Assembly: GCA_964575425.1 (NCBI GenBank)
Contig: CAZNRD010000038.1
Span: 1 to 25,504, forward strand
DNA: 25,504 bases
Direction of reading: 5' to 3'
Source of the DNA: DATEAV01 sp964575425
Lineage (GTDB): Bacteria > Chloroflexota > Anaerolineae > Anaerolineales > E44-bin32
The notes under the pieces were generated by a model, which ran no database searches, was not told where the DNA came from, and saw nothing but the letters and a program-made list of their open reading frames with translations. Position 1 is the first letter of the stretch; every line of letters starts with the position of its first letter. A program made the translations under genes and the position numbers. Of this stretch, positions 7,095 through 15,654 are shown one piece after another.

Positions 7095-9514
7095 TCAGTT
7101 CCTCAAGGGCTTCCCCGTCTGAAGCAGGCTCCACATGCGTTCCTGCGTCTTCTGTTCGCCGCAGAGCGAGAGGAAGGCCTCGCGCTCGAGGTCCAGGATA
7201 TAGCTCTCCTCGACCCATGTTGGTTGACTGAGCTCGCCGCCGGCCAGGACGTACGCCAGCTTTCGCCCGATGTGGGCGTCGTAGTCCGAGATGTAACCGG
7301 ACTCACGGAACATGTGGAGGCCCACCAGCATGGCAGCATAGGCATCGCGACCGGCAGCGTAGATCTTCTCCGGAAGAGGCGGCCGATACAGCGGCGCCAT
7401 GTNNNNNNNNNNACTTCTCGCTTCGCCTCCGCCAGAAGGTGATCCGCGTTCATCACCACCCGATCGGCGGCGCTGAGGAATCCTATCTGCCGTGCTTCCT
7501 CGGCGCTCGTGGCGACCTTCGCCTGGCCCACAGTCTCAAACACCTTCTGCAGAAACGGCAGAGCGTCCGGAGCGCCGCTGCGCAGCGGCGGATTAACCAG
7601 GCGCCTCAGAACCTCCTTGCACCCGCCGCCGGCAGGGATGACCCCCGCGCCTACCTCCACCAGGCCGATGTAAGCCTCCGCGGCCGCGACCACGCGCGAG
7701 GCCGACATCGTGATCTCGCATCCGCCGCCCAGGGTCATGCCAAACGGCGCCACCACGACCGGCTTGGGCGAGTAGCGCATGCGCAGCCCGAGCGTCTGCA
7801 GGGCGCGGATCGCCTCGTCCAGCATGTCCCACATGGCATTCTGTGCGCCGACGACGATGGAGAAGAGATTGGCTCCGGCGCAGAAGTACTCGCCCTGGTT
7901 TCCGATCACCAGGCCTTGATAGTCCGTCTCGAGACGGTTGAGGGCCGAGTCCATCAGCCGCAGGATGTCATCGTCGAGCGCGTTGGCTTTGGTGTGGAAC
8001 TCAAGGCAGAGCACACCGTCGCCCATGTCGATCAGGGAGGCGCTGTCGTTCTTCTCGATCTCGCGTCCCTCGGATTTCAGATCGGCGAGGGAGATGCGGT
8101 TGGGGTCCGGTGGGATGGCGTCGTAGGTCTGGCGGGAGGGATTGTAAACACCCACCTGCTTGCCATTGCGGTACTGGTAGAAGGTGAGGTTCCCCGCCGC
8201 GAGCATCTCCTCCACCCAGCGGGCAGGCGGATGCCCAGCGGCCTTCATCGCCTCGACCGTCTCGGCCACGCCCAGCACATCCCAGGTCTCGAATGGCCCC
8301 GCCTCGTGCATGAAGCCCCAGCGCATGGCGTTGTCGATGGGCAGCGGGGTGTCCGCGATCTCGGGGATACGTTTGGAGGCGTAGGCCAGGCCCTGGTAGG
8401 TGATGGCCCGGACGAGCTGTCCGGCGCGGTCATCTGCCGCCAGAAGCCCCTTGATCCGCTCCGCCGGGGTCGGCAACTCCTTGACCTTGCCGATGCTCTC
8501 GAAACGGACCTTCTCCGGCGGCTCATAGTCCAGAGTCTTCAAGTTTAGCTGCCAGTACTCCTTCTTTCCATTCTGACGGACTTCTTTGTAGTACCCCTGA
8601 TTGGTCTTGTTGCCTAGCCAGCCGCGCTCGATCAGAGCCCTGAAGAGCGCCAGCCCTTTCTCGGACTTAAGGTAGGGGATGGCCTCATCGTCCGGCAGGG
8701 CCTCCGCCAGATTCCGCTGGACGTGGTCCATCACATCCAGGCCCACAAGGTCGAGCAGACGGAAGGTTGCCGTCTTCGGGCGGCCGATGACAGGACCGGT
8801 GATGGCGTCGACTTCGGCGACGGTGAAGCCGTGCTCGAGGATGTAGTTCAGCGCGAACGCACCACCGACCGTGCCGAGGCGGTTGGCGATGAAGTTGGGC
8901 GTGTCCTTGCAGATGACGATCCCCTTCCCCAACCTCCGCTCGCCGAACCGGCAGACTGCCTCCACGACCGACGGCAGGGTCTCGGCGGTGGGAATGATCT
9001 CAAGCAGTTTCAGGTAGCGGGGCGGGTTGAAGAAGTGCGTGCCGAGGAAGTGCTGGCGGAACGATTCCGACCGTCCCTGAGCGATCGAGGCGACGGGGAT
9101 GCCGGAGGTGTTGGTGCTGACGATGGCCTCCGGCTTGCGCACCTCATCGATGCGCTGCATCAGCTGACGTTTGATCGCGAGGTTCTCGACGATGGCCTCG
9201 ACGATCCAATCCGCCTCAGCCACGGCCCCGAAGTCGTCTTCCAGGTTGCCGACGCGGATCAGGGCCGCTGTCTCGGAGGTGAAGAACGAGGCCGGCCGCG
9301 ACTTGAGGGCTCGCTCCAGCCCCTGGTTCACAATCCGATTGCGGACCTTGCGGTCGTTCAGCGTCAGGCCGGCCGCCTGTTCCTCCGGGTTGAGTGCGTT
9401 GGGGACAATATCCAGCAGCGTGGTCGGGATGCCGGCGTTGGCCAGGTGGGCCGCCAGCGATGCCCCCATTGTCCCGGCGCCGACCACAACGGCGCGGTGG
9501 ATGCGTTCAGACAT
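7095..9514 (-). CDS. fadN: 3-hydroxyacyl-CoA dehydrogenase/enoyl-CoA hydratase fusion (FadN type), interrupted by a 10-N gap
   Basis: This bifunctional enzyme of about 806 residues hydrates enoyl-CoA and oxidises the 3-hydroxyacyl-CoA with NAD. The dehydrogenase comes first: GxGxxG at 12-17 (VGAGTMG), then the family motif GTHFFNPPRY. A crotonase domain follows, with the oxyanion-hole region YFCAGANLFS, the catalytic-site Glu in LGGGCEITM and a second Glu in GLVEVGAGVIP. This order is that of B. subtilis FadN and the reverse of E. coli FadB. The frame is broken only at the N run 7403-7412. Downstream of it the correct frame resumes at YRPPLPEKIY and ends at 7095, so the missing length must be 2 modulo 3 (8, 11 and so on). 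GGAGGAGAGG precedes the ATG at 9514. The gene lies 14 nt after the acyl-CoA dehydrogenase gene. Confidence 0.93.
7403..7412. other. Assembly gap (10 N)
   Basis: Ten unknown bases lie inside fadN. The reading frames on the two sides do not join through exactly ten bases; a true length of 8 or 11 (2 modulo 3) would restore one open frame. The run is therefore a placeholder, not a measured gap, and the gene is probably intact in the organism. Confidence 0.97.
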
Positions 9515-9528
9515 GGCCCCTCTCCTCC

Positions 9529-10752
9529 TCAGCGCAGCTCACGGCTGCTGTAATCCAGGATGCGCCGGGCGACAACCAGGCGGTTGATCTGGCCGGTGCC
9601 TTCGAAGATGTCGTTGATCTTGGCATCGCGAAACCATTTCTCGAGCAGCTGGTCGCGCGCGTAGCCGATGGGCCCCATCAGCTCGACGGCCCGCTGGGTG
9701 ATCTTCGTCACCACGTCGCCGGCGCGCACCTTCGACATCGAGGCTTCAAGCGTGTTGGGCTTGCGCTCATCCGCCAGCCACACGGCCTTCAGCACCAGCA
9801 GCCAGGCCGAGCGCAGCATCACCTCCATGTCGATGATCTCGCGCTCGAGGTTCGTCAGCTTACTGCGCGGCAGGCCGTAGCGGATGGTCACGCCTTGCTG
9901 GCCGACGAGCTCCTTGAGCAGCTCGAGGGTGGCGCGGGCGATGCCCAGGGCTGAGGCGGAGACCAGGGGGCGGGTGGCGTCGAAGGTGGCCATCGCCCCT
10001 TTGAAGCCCTCGGTCTTGGTCTGGACCTCGGGGCTGCCCAGGATATTCTCGAACGGGATGCGGCAGTCCTGCAGGACGATCGAAGCGGTATCGCTGGCGC
10101 GGATACCGAGCTTATGTTCGAGCTTGGTCACGGTGCAGCCCGGCGTGCCAGCCTCGACGACGAAGGGCCGCATCCCCGCCCGCCCCGCCGAGGGGTCGAT
10201 CGTCGCCCAGACGACGACGAAACCGGGCGTGTCGATCAGCGACTTGTGGCCAGCGGTGACGAAGATCTTTTCCCCGTTGAGGACCCACGAGTCGCCATCG
10301 CGCACCGCAGTGGCACGGATGGCGGCCGTGTCGGAGCCGCAGTGGGCCTCGGTCATGGCCATGCACGCCAGGATAGGCTTCTCCCCGGCAAAGCGCTTGA
10401 GGAAGCGCTCCTTCTGCTCGGGCGTTCCAGTGGCCTCGACCGCAGCCGCGCCCAGCCCGCCGCCAGGCGTGCACAGATACAGGCCGGCGTCCCCCCAGGA
10501 AAGGATCTCGATCATGAACGCCAATCGCTGATAACCCAGGCGGGGACCTTCCCGCTTCTTGCCCTCCTCAGGGGCCAGCGAGCCTGCGCCGGTGGCGCGC
10601 ATGGCCTCGTGCATGAAGTTGATGTAGTCCCACGGGATCTCGTGCTCCTTCTCATCGAAGTACTGGGAGACCGGGCGCATCATGTTCTCGGCCACGGTCT
10701 GCAGCAGGTAGACCTGCTTGGAGATCTTGTCGGGCATTTCAAAGTCGATCAT
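9529..10752 (-). CDS. Acyl-CoA dehydrogenase (canonical)
   Basis: This 407-residue FAD enzyme oxidises acyl-CoA to trans-2-enoyl-CoA, the first step of beta-oxidation. Family signatures are present: CMAMTEAHCGSDTAAIRATA in the substrate/FAD region (about 130-149), the beta-domain VLNGEKIFVTAG, and RYGLPRSKLTNLE in the C-terminal helical domain. The catalytic base is Glu384 in DIFEGTGQINRLVVAR. It stands 33 nt after the other acyl-CoA dehydrogenase and 14 nt before fadN. A GGGAGAGG-like ribosome binding site precedes the ATG at 10752. Chain-length preference cannot be judged. Electrons would pass to an electron-transfer flavoprotein, which is not encoded in the window. Confidence 0.95.
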   Translation of the reverse strand: MIDFEMPDKISKQVYLLQTVAENMMRPVSQYFDEKEHEIPWDYINFMHEAMRATGAGSLAPEEGKKREGPRLGYQRLAFMIEILSWGDAGLYLCTPGGGLGAAAVEATGTPEQKERFLKRFAGEKPILACMAMTEAHCGSDTAAIRATAVRDGDSWVLNGEKIFVTAGHKSLIDTPGFVVVWATIDPSAGRAGMRPFVVEAGTPGCTVTKLEHKLGIRASDTASIVLQDCRIPFENILGSPEVQTKTEGFKGAMATFDATRPLVSASALGIARATLELLKELVGQQGVTIRYGLPRSKLTNLEREIIDMEVMLRSAWLLVLKAVWLADERKPNTLEASMSKVRAGDVVTKITQRAVELMGPIGYARDQLLEKWFRDAKINDIFEGTGQINRLVVARRILDYSSRELR

Positions 10753-10785
10753 CTCGGCCTCTCCCGTCTCATGGCGCCGAGGGCG

Positions 10786-11877
10786 CTAGACCATGGTCAG
10801 CCCGGCGAACACGGGAATGCCGCGACCGTTGCGCATCCATCGCTCCACCGGGTGCTCGCGAATGTAGCCGTGGCCGCCGAGGATCTGCACGGCCCGATCG
10901 GTGACCATCATCGTGGCGTCGGCCGCGCCGGTGAGGGCGAGGTAGGCGGCCCTGGAGGCATCCACGCCTTTGTCGATCATCCAGGCCGCCTCCCACACCA
11001 GCAGGCGGATGGCTTCGATCTCGGTGACCACCTCTGCCAGCATGAAGGCGATCGCCTGCTTCTGAGCGATGGGCACGCCGAAGGCCTGGCGTTCCTTGGC
11101 ATAGGCCAGGGCATACTCATAGGCGCCGCGGCTCATGCCGATGCCCAGCGCGGCCACTGCCACCTGCGCCGCCGCCAGGAGCGGCGTGCAGTCGTGGCCT
11201 GACTCGCCGCCGAGCCGCGCCTCCGGAGTCAGGCGCACAGCCTCAAGCTTGAGGCGGAACGTGGGCAGCGCCCCCAGACCGAGGTGTCTCTCGCGTTCCC
11301 CGACGGCGACGCCTGCCGTCCCTGCAGGGACGACGAAGGCCTGCGTCTTGCCGTCGAGGGCAGCGAAGACGACGAACGACTTCGCGACGTCGGCAAACGG
11401 GACGAAGGCTTTCTCTCCGCTCAGGACATAGGCCGAGCCATCGCGCGTGGCGGTCGTACGCATGGCGCCGGGATCGAAATCGTAGTGTGGCTCAACGAAG
11501 GCAGCGACGTAGGGCCTCCACTCCCCTTCAATGACCGGAGGCAAGAGCTGCTTCTTCTGCTCCTCGGTTCCGCCGACCAGGATCGGCAGGGCGTAGGCGG
11601 CGGGGGCCATCACCGCCAGGGCGCCGGCGATATCTCCCCACCCCAACTCTTCAGCCGCCAGGACTCCGGTGACAGCGGACCGCTCGCCGAAGCCTCCATA
11701 CGCCTCGGGGATGCTGGCCTGGAGCAGCCCCAGGTCCCACCCCTTGTGGATCAAGGTCTGGGGAAGCTCTCCGCTCTCATCGGCATCGTGGGCCGCCGGG
11801 CGCAGGTCATTGGTCGCATACCGCCTGGCGGCATCGATCAGCATTCGCTGCTCCTCCGTCGGTTCGAATGAGTACAT
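10786..11877 (-). CDS. Acyl-CoA dehydrogenase-like protein lacking the usual catalytic Glu
   Basis: This 363-residue acyl-CoA dehydrogenase homologue has the N-terminal helical domain (FEPTEEQRMLIDAARRYA, 4-21), the beta-domain YVLSGEKAFVPFA and the C-terminal ILGGHGYIREHPVERWMRN. In ordinary family members this is followed by a (Y/F)EGT motif whose Glu is the base. Here the end reads GIPVFAGLTMV, with Ala in that place, and the protein stops directly after it. The frame runs 16 codons further upstream, but the ATG at 11877 has GGAGGAG about 9 nt before it and begins the family homology. It is shorter than the second enzyme and may use a base elsewhere, form a heteromer with it, or be a non-redox homologue. 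The gene is 44 nt after the hydrolase gene. Confidence 0.88.
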   Translation of the reverse strand: MYSFEPTEEQRMLIDAARRYATNDLRPAAHDADESGELPQTLIHKGWDLGLLQASIPEAYGGFGERSAVTGVLAAEELGWGDIAGALAVMAPAAYALPILVGGTEEQKKQLLPPVIEGEWRPYVAAFVEPHYDFDPGAMRTTATRDGSAYVLSGEKAFVPFADVAKSFVVFAALDGKTQAFVVPAGTAGVAVGERERHLGLGALPTFRLKLEAVRLTPEARLGGESGHDCTPLLAAAQVAVAALGIGMSRGAYEYALAYAKERQAFGVPIAQKQAIAFMLAEVVTEIEAIRLLVWEAAWMIDKGVDASRAAYLALTGAADATMMVTDRAVQILGGHGYIREHPVERWMRNGRGIPVFAGLTMV

Positions 11878-11921
11878 CTTGTCTCTCCTCCGGGCAGCCG
11901 GGCTGCCCGCTTGCTCCTGGT

Positions 11922-13010
11922 TCAAACGGATGTCGAAGGTCCCATCTCCGGCCCTGCCACCTCTGCTTCTGATCGCGGCAGTGGCACTGGCGCAACGGCG
12001 CCACGCCGCCGGTAGCGGATGGCGACCGCGTCACCGAGGCGCAGGTCCTCCATGTTGTCGATGATGAGGTGACCGCGCTGCTCGAGGTACTCCACATGCG
12101 CGCCGGCCTCCTGCAGCGCCAGCAGCGCGTGATAGCCGCCCGCTCCGGGAAACAACAGATCGGCAACTTCAGCTACCGTTCGCGGGGTTTCGAGCATCTC
12201 GAGCACCCGCGCCAGGCGGTCGGCGTGCATGCGGCGGATGACTTCGACGCGAGCAGGGACATCCCAGATCGGGCCTTGATGACCGCCGAGGGCGAGGCGG
12301 ACGCCCTCAGCCCAGCGCAGCATCCGATCCAGCGACTCCAGGTAATGCCCGAGACCGGTGTGGTGTGAAAGGCGTTCCGGAGACTGGTGAGGGCTGATAT
12401 CCGGAAGCAGGTGATCCCCGACAAGCAGGATATCGTCGCTACGGAAGATGACGTGTCCCGGGCAGTGACCAGGCACGTGAAGCCAGCCCAGGGGTCCCAC
12501 CGTGCCGCTGCTTCCGCGCAAGACAGCTTCCACCTCCACCGAGGAGAACAACTGCTTGTTCAGCAGGTAGAGCGACATCAGGTCCTCGCGCCTGTCGGCC
12601 GGCACACCCGCCTCGCGCAAGAACCGCTCCAACCGGTCGGCCACAACCATCAAACGCTGCTCGTAGTTCGTCAGGACGCGCAGATCGAGCTCGTGCACGG
12701 TGATCAGCGCGGACGTCTGCGAACCGACAAACGCCAGGCCGCCGAAGTGGTCGATGTGGCCGTGGGTGACGAGGACTTGGGTGAGCGAATCCCAGCCGAT
12801 GGGCTCGCCGTACTCCTCATGAACCGCGGAGAGACCTTCAGACAGATGGTCGTTCGAAGCACCAAAGCCCGAGCCAGCATCGACCAGGATAGACAGGTCG
12901 CCCGCGAGGACGAGGTGAGCGTAGCCCCAGAAACCAGGGAAGAGCTCCATGGGCAGGCGGTAGATGCGGGAGCCTCTGTTCGTGCGGTAGACCTCGACCC
13001 TGGCTTTCAT
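11922..13010 (-). CDS. Metallo-beta-lactamase-fold hydrolase
   Basis: This 362-residue protein has an MBL-fold core with the dinuclear-metal motif THGHIDHFGG (His83, His85, Asp87, His88). The third histidine is in HVPGHCPGHVIF and the bridging Asp in LLVGDHLLPDISPH. A C-terminal domain after about residue 260 resembles the winged-helix tail of LACTB2/glyoxalase-II-like hydrolases (PRTVAEVADLLFPG, then HALLALQEAGAHVEYLEQRG). Its ATG overlaps the stop of the TetR gene (ATGA), so the two are translated together. Family members hydrolyse thioesters and other esters. In this operon an acyl-CoA or acyl-thioester hydrolase is plausible, but the substrate is inferred only from context. Confidence 0.9.
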   Translation of the reverse strand: MKARVEVYRTNRGSRIYRLPMELFPGFWGYAHLVLAGDLSILVDAGSGFGASNDHLSEGLSAVHEEYGEPIGWDSLTQVLVTHGHIDHFGGLAFVGSQTSALITVHELDLRVLTNYEQRLMVVADRLERFLREAGVPADRREDLMSLYLLNKQLFSSVEVEAVLRGSSGTVGPLGWLHVPGHCPGHVIFRSDDILLVGDHLLPDISPHQSPERLSHHTGLGHYLESLDRMLRWAEGVRLALGGHQGPIWDVPARVEVIRRMHADRLARVLEMLETPRTVAEVADLLFPGAGGYHALLALQEAGAHVEYLEQRGHLIIDNMEDLRLGDAVAIRYRRRGAVAPVPLPRSEAEVAGPEMGPSTSV

Positions 13011-13588
13011 CGCGCGGCAGGACTTCTCTCAGCAAGAAGGCCGTTGAGCAACAGGTCGGCAAAGAGATCGGCAATCTCATGCGGTTTGAGCCGGCCGTCG
13101 GGTCGATACCAGGTGATCATCCAGTTCTGGACTCCGAGCAGGGCGAAGGTGACGATCGTCTCGTCGACCTGGCGGAACACGCCTGCCTCCACGCCCTGGC
13201 GGACAAGCGTGCGCCACAGCGCGTCGTAGCGGTCCCGATGGGCAATGTGGCGCGCTCGCTTGCGCGCATCGAGGCTGCGATGCTCCATGTGCAGGACGGC
13301 GGCCAGGTCCGCCTGGTGGGTGACGCGGTCGATGTAGGAGCCCATCGCCTGGCGCAGCTTGGACACCGGCTGCTGGTCCGAGGCGACGATGGCCTCCATG
13401 TCGGCGATGAGCAGGTCGAGGGCCTGGTTCAGGATTTCCAGCAGGATGTCCTGCTTGCTGGCGAAGTGGTGATAGAGGCTGGCTTTCTGGAGGCCAACCG
13501 CGTCGGCGATATCCTGCATCGAGGCTGCGTGGTAGCCCTTGCGGCGGAAGATCTGGGCGGCCGCCTGAACGATGTCGGCCCGCTGCAT
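13007..13588 (-). CDS. TetR-family regulator of the fatty-acid operon
   Basis: This 193-residue repressor has an N-terminal helix-turn-helix (about 24-43: MQDIADAVGLQKASLYHHF) and a ligand-binding C-terminal domain ending in FADLLLNGLL. The length is typical. The frame extends to 13651, but that part covers the promoter and operator. The ATG at 13588 is the first good start, and a GTG two codons earlier is the alternative. It is the first gene of the operon, its promoter carries an 18-bp palindrome, and its stop overlaps the next start. By analogy with FadR-type TetR proteins of other bacteria, it probably senses acyl-CoA and represses the whole operon including itself. No clear Shine-Dalgarno sequence is seen other than a weak GTGGGA. 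Confidence 0.93.
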   Translation of the reverse strand: MQRADIVQAAAQIFRRKGYHAASMQDIADAVGLQKASLYHHFASKQDILLEILNQALDLLIADMEAIVASDQQPVSKLRQAMGSYIDRVTHQADLAAVLHMEHRSLDARKRARHIAHRDRYDALWRTLVRQGVEAGVFRQVDETIVTFALLGVQNWMITWYRPDGRLKPHEIADLFADLLLNGLLAERSPAAR

Positions 13589-13599
13589 TCCCACGGCCC

Positions 13600-13617
13600 C
13601 TACCGACCGGTCGGTAG
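13600..13617 (-). promoter_or_regulatory. 18-bp perfect palindrome: probable TetR operator
   Basis: CTACCGACCGGTCGGTAG is a perfect inverted repeat without a spacer. It begins 4 nt downstream of the -10 box and 11 nt before the TetR start, covering the predicted transcription start. The size, symmetry and position fit autorepression by the TetR protein. I found no second copy in the window. Confidence 0.8.
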
Positions 13618-13621
13618 ACTT

Positions 13622-13651
13622 ACTATAGCACGGGCTGGGCGTCCGAGTCAA
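13622..13651 (-). promoter_or_regulatory. Promoter of the fatty-acid operon
   Basis: On the minus strand, TTGACT (13646-13651) and TATAGT (13622-13627) are separated by 18 nt. Predicted transcription starts near 13615, inside the palindrome 13600-13617. Every gene from 13588 down to 5486 follows on the same strand with gaps of at most 61 nt and no other clear promoter. Confidence 0.7.
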
Positions 13652-14135
13652 CCATTACGGCTACCAGCAGGCCGAGCTTCCTCGCCAGCCACCCGTCCTT
13701 GTCGCACCCCACTTGCGAACTTGGATGATTCTCCCGAGGCGATGGACTCGCTCTCGCAGCGGTCCGGCAATGGCGACCTGCCGAAAGCACCCTGTTTTCC
13801 ACGAAGCCAACGAGACGCGGCGGCAAGACAGCCGTGCCAGCTCCTTGCCGACGACAACGGCATGCCCAGACCCCGACTCGGAGCCACATCTGTGACCATT
13901 CCCCTCGGTGGGCAACACCCTACGACCCGAGGCCGGACCACCCCGTCGGTCTCCCCCGGAAACTGGAAGAGGGAGGCAAGGCGTTGAGATCGCGTTTAGG
14001 CTACTACGGGTAGTATTGCCATGGGCTGGAAATAGGCGGCCTTCGCCCGTGGAAGCCGGAGTGTCTGCCTCGGACGACGGGCAGGGCCAGACCGCCGTCA
14101 TCAGTCGAAGGCGGGCCATCCACCGCAGGTGCTCC
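13652..14135. other. 484-base intergenic region
   Basis: The region separates the fatty-acid operon (leftward) from the two exported-protein genes (rightward). Short open frames cross it on both strands but none has a domain or ribosome binding site I can support. One small inverted repeat is seen at 14002-14015 (TACTAC, 2-nt spacer, GTAGTA). I could not find a convincing promoter for the rightward genes. Confidence 0.45.
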
Positions 14136-14981
14136 ATGAGACCGGTTGCCAAGTTGGCTGGCTTTGCACTTGCGATCGCTGTCCTGCTCGGCCTCTTCCT
14201 TGGCAGCAGCAACGAACGGGGGGCAGCGCAGCCAGCACAAGCACGCGAGCGCGGGAGTTACCCCCATGACGAAGAGGGCACTCCCACGGCTTCGGCCCTC
14301 GACCTGGCAACCTACCACCAACCGTCCCCCGACATTGCAGACAGGGCGATCGCCTTGCTCTCCGGTTGGGTCGCCCCGCTGGTGGAACCCGGCACCTGGC
14401 TCCACTTCAAGGAGACGATCGACTGGGACGGCGGCTACGTCGGCGCGTTCCCGGACGGGCGGCCGATCCCCGAGGACTACATCTCAGATACCTGGTATCT
14501 GATCGGCGACGGCGGCCTGGTCATCCGAGGGATCGGCTTCATGTACGACCTTGCCGGAAGGCAGGTCCAGGTCTCCGTGTTCGACGGCCGCGCCTGGCGG
14601 AACCTGACCTACCCGATCGCTCACCCTCAAGAGCCTTTCCCAGTAGTCTTGGACTACGGAATGGCGTACTCAATCGAGACCTTCGACGTCTCCGGCCCGG
14701 AATGGACTCGCGGCTCGCGCGCCGGAAGGCCCACCATTGAGATCGCGATCCACGAAGACTACCCCGGAGGCCTGGACGTCGTCGGGTACCCCGAAAGGGT
14801 CATCCGGGGCACTCTGCGTGCCGTGTTCGATGAGCGGACCGGGATGCTTCTCTCTCACGAGATGCTGTATACCTCAGAGAAAGGCCAAGAGAGGCTGGTC
14901 GCCGTTGTGACAATCGCGGCTGAGAAGGCGGATCGTCCACCGGATGATGTCCTCCGTCTGCTCGAGGAGGCCTCCCGATGA
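14136..14981 (+). CDS. Exported protein of unknown function
   Basis: I do not recognise this 281-residue protein. It begins with a basic N-terminus and a hydrophobic stretch (KLAGFALAIAVLLGLFLG, about 6-23). A polar, Ala/Gln-rich segment follows with a possible signal-peptidase site near AQPAQA, so it is secreted or membrane-anchored. The remainder looks like a beta-rich folded domain (YDLAGRQVQVSVFDGRAWRN, YPERVIRGTLRAVFDERTGM). It recalls periplasmic lipoprotein-carrier or sigma-factor-regulatory folds only by feel, not by motif. There is no lipobox Cys. The frame is open up to 13908, but the hydrophobic leader argues for the ATG at 14136, which has only a weak AGGTG before it. It overlaps the next gene by ATGA, so the two are co-translated. 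Confidence 0.75.
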   Translation: MRPVAKLAGFALAIAVLLGLFLGSSNERGAAQPAQARERGSYPHDEEGTPTASALDLATYHQPSPDIADRAIALLSGWVAPLVEPGTWLHFKETIDWDGGYVGAFPDGRPIPEDYISDTWYLIGDGGLVIRGIGFMYDLAGRQVQVSVFDGRAWRNLTYPIAHPQEPFPVVLDYGMAYSIETFDVSGPEWTRGSRAGRPTIEIAIHEDYPGGLDVVGYPERVIRGTLRAVFDERTGMLLSHEMLYTSEKGQERLVAVVTIAAEKADRPPDDVLRLLEEASR

Positions 14982-15433
14982 AGGCCTCTCGCCACGTTTT
15001 CATTTCCGCTGTCTGCCTCCTGCTACTCAGCATGGTGGCTACGGAGGCCAGGGCTTCTCCGGCACGCGGCACAGCGACGAGGTGCGAGCCGTACGGTACG
15101 ACCAACGCGTGTATGCGCAAGGAAGTCACCAACCTGTCAATCAACTTCATCGCGGGCGTGAGCAGCTATACGCACAACCCTGTCACCAACATTGGGGTGA
15201 TCGGCTGGTCGTGGTGGACAATCCAGCAGACCTGTTCGGGCAGGCTCATCTACCACGTCGAGCGCGGTCCCTCCGTAAGGTACAACACGGATTATCACGG
15301 GCGCATGGAGACTCACCCCAAGCGGCCCTGTGACAGAACCCGAGTCGGTTGGTCGTTGGGAAACCACGACTTCCACCAGTCCGGTTTCCAGCACATCTAT
15401 CCACCCCATTCGCATTCCGAGGGCATTCCTTAG
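14978..15433 (+). CDS. Small secreted Cys/His-containing protein of unknown function
   Basis: This 151-residue protein has a clear Sec signal peptide (hydrophobic core about 8-20, likely cleavage after ARA at 24-26). The mature part has four cysteines (C36, C45, C86, C118), which could form two disulfides. The C-terminal 25 residues hold five histidines (130, 133, 139, 144, 146), ending in HIYPPHSHSEGIP. I recognise no family. The ATG overlaps the stop of the preceding exported-protein gene, so they form a two-gene unit and may act together outside the cell. Metal binding through the His-rich tail is conceivable but not shown. Confidence 0.75.
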   Translation: MKASRHVFISAVCLLLLSMVATEARASPARGTATRCEPYGTTNACMRKEVTNLSINFIAGVSSYTHNPVTNIGVIGWSWWTIQQTCSGRLIYHVERGPSVRYNTDYHGRMETHPKRPCDRTRVGWSLGNHDFHQSGFQHIYPPHSHSEGIP

Positions 15434-15654
15434 CCACCCCGCGCGGCTGCACGGGCCTACGCGACCAACGTTGGCGCCTGAGCAAGTCCAGGCGTCAACG
15501 CGCATCCCGCTGTTCGAGCAAGGCTTGCGGGCGCGCGCTCCACAAATCCCGCGCGATAATCCCTATGCGTTTACACCCCGGCACGGGCCTCGCCGCGCGT
15601 CACCAGCGACATCCAAGGCGCCCGGCCTGGTCATCCTCAGCCCTGGAGGAGGCC

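Noticed and set aside
5718..7442. 574-codon plus-strand open frame
   Set aside because: It is the antisense shadow of the thiolase and fadN genes, which have intact catalytic motifs; its composition is His/Ala/Arg-rich and it reads through the N gap.
7439..9553. Long plus-strand frames over fadN (7439-8548 and 8723-9553)
   Set aside because: They mirror the codon pattern of fadN on the other strand and show no domain or ribosome binding site.
14002..14015. TACTAC/GTAGTA inverted repeat as an operator
   Set aside because: The arms are only 6 bp, and no convincing promoter is near; it could easily be chance, so it is noted but not called.
13661..14212. Minus-strand open frames in the intergenic region
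   Set aside because: They have no recognisable domain or good ribosome binding site, and part overlaps the better-supported exported-protein gene.
15525..15560. TTGCGG and GATAAT as a promoter for the GH130 gene
   Set aside because: The spacing is 24 nt, too long for a sigma70-type promoter.
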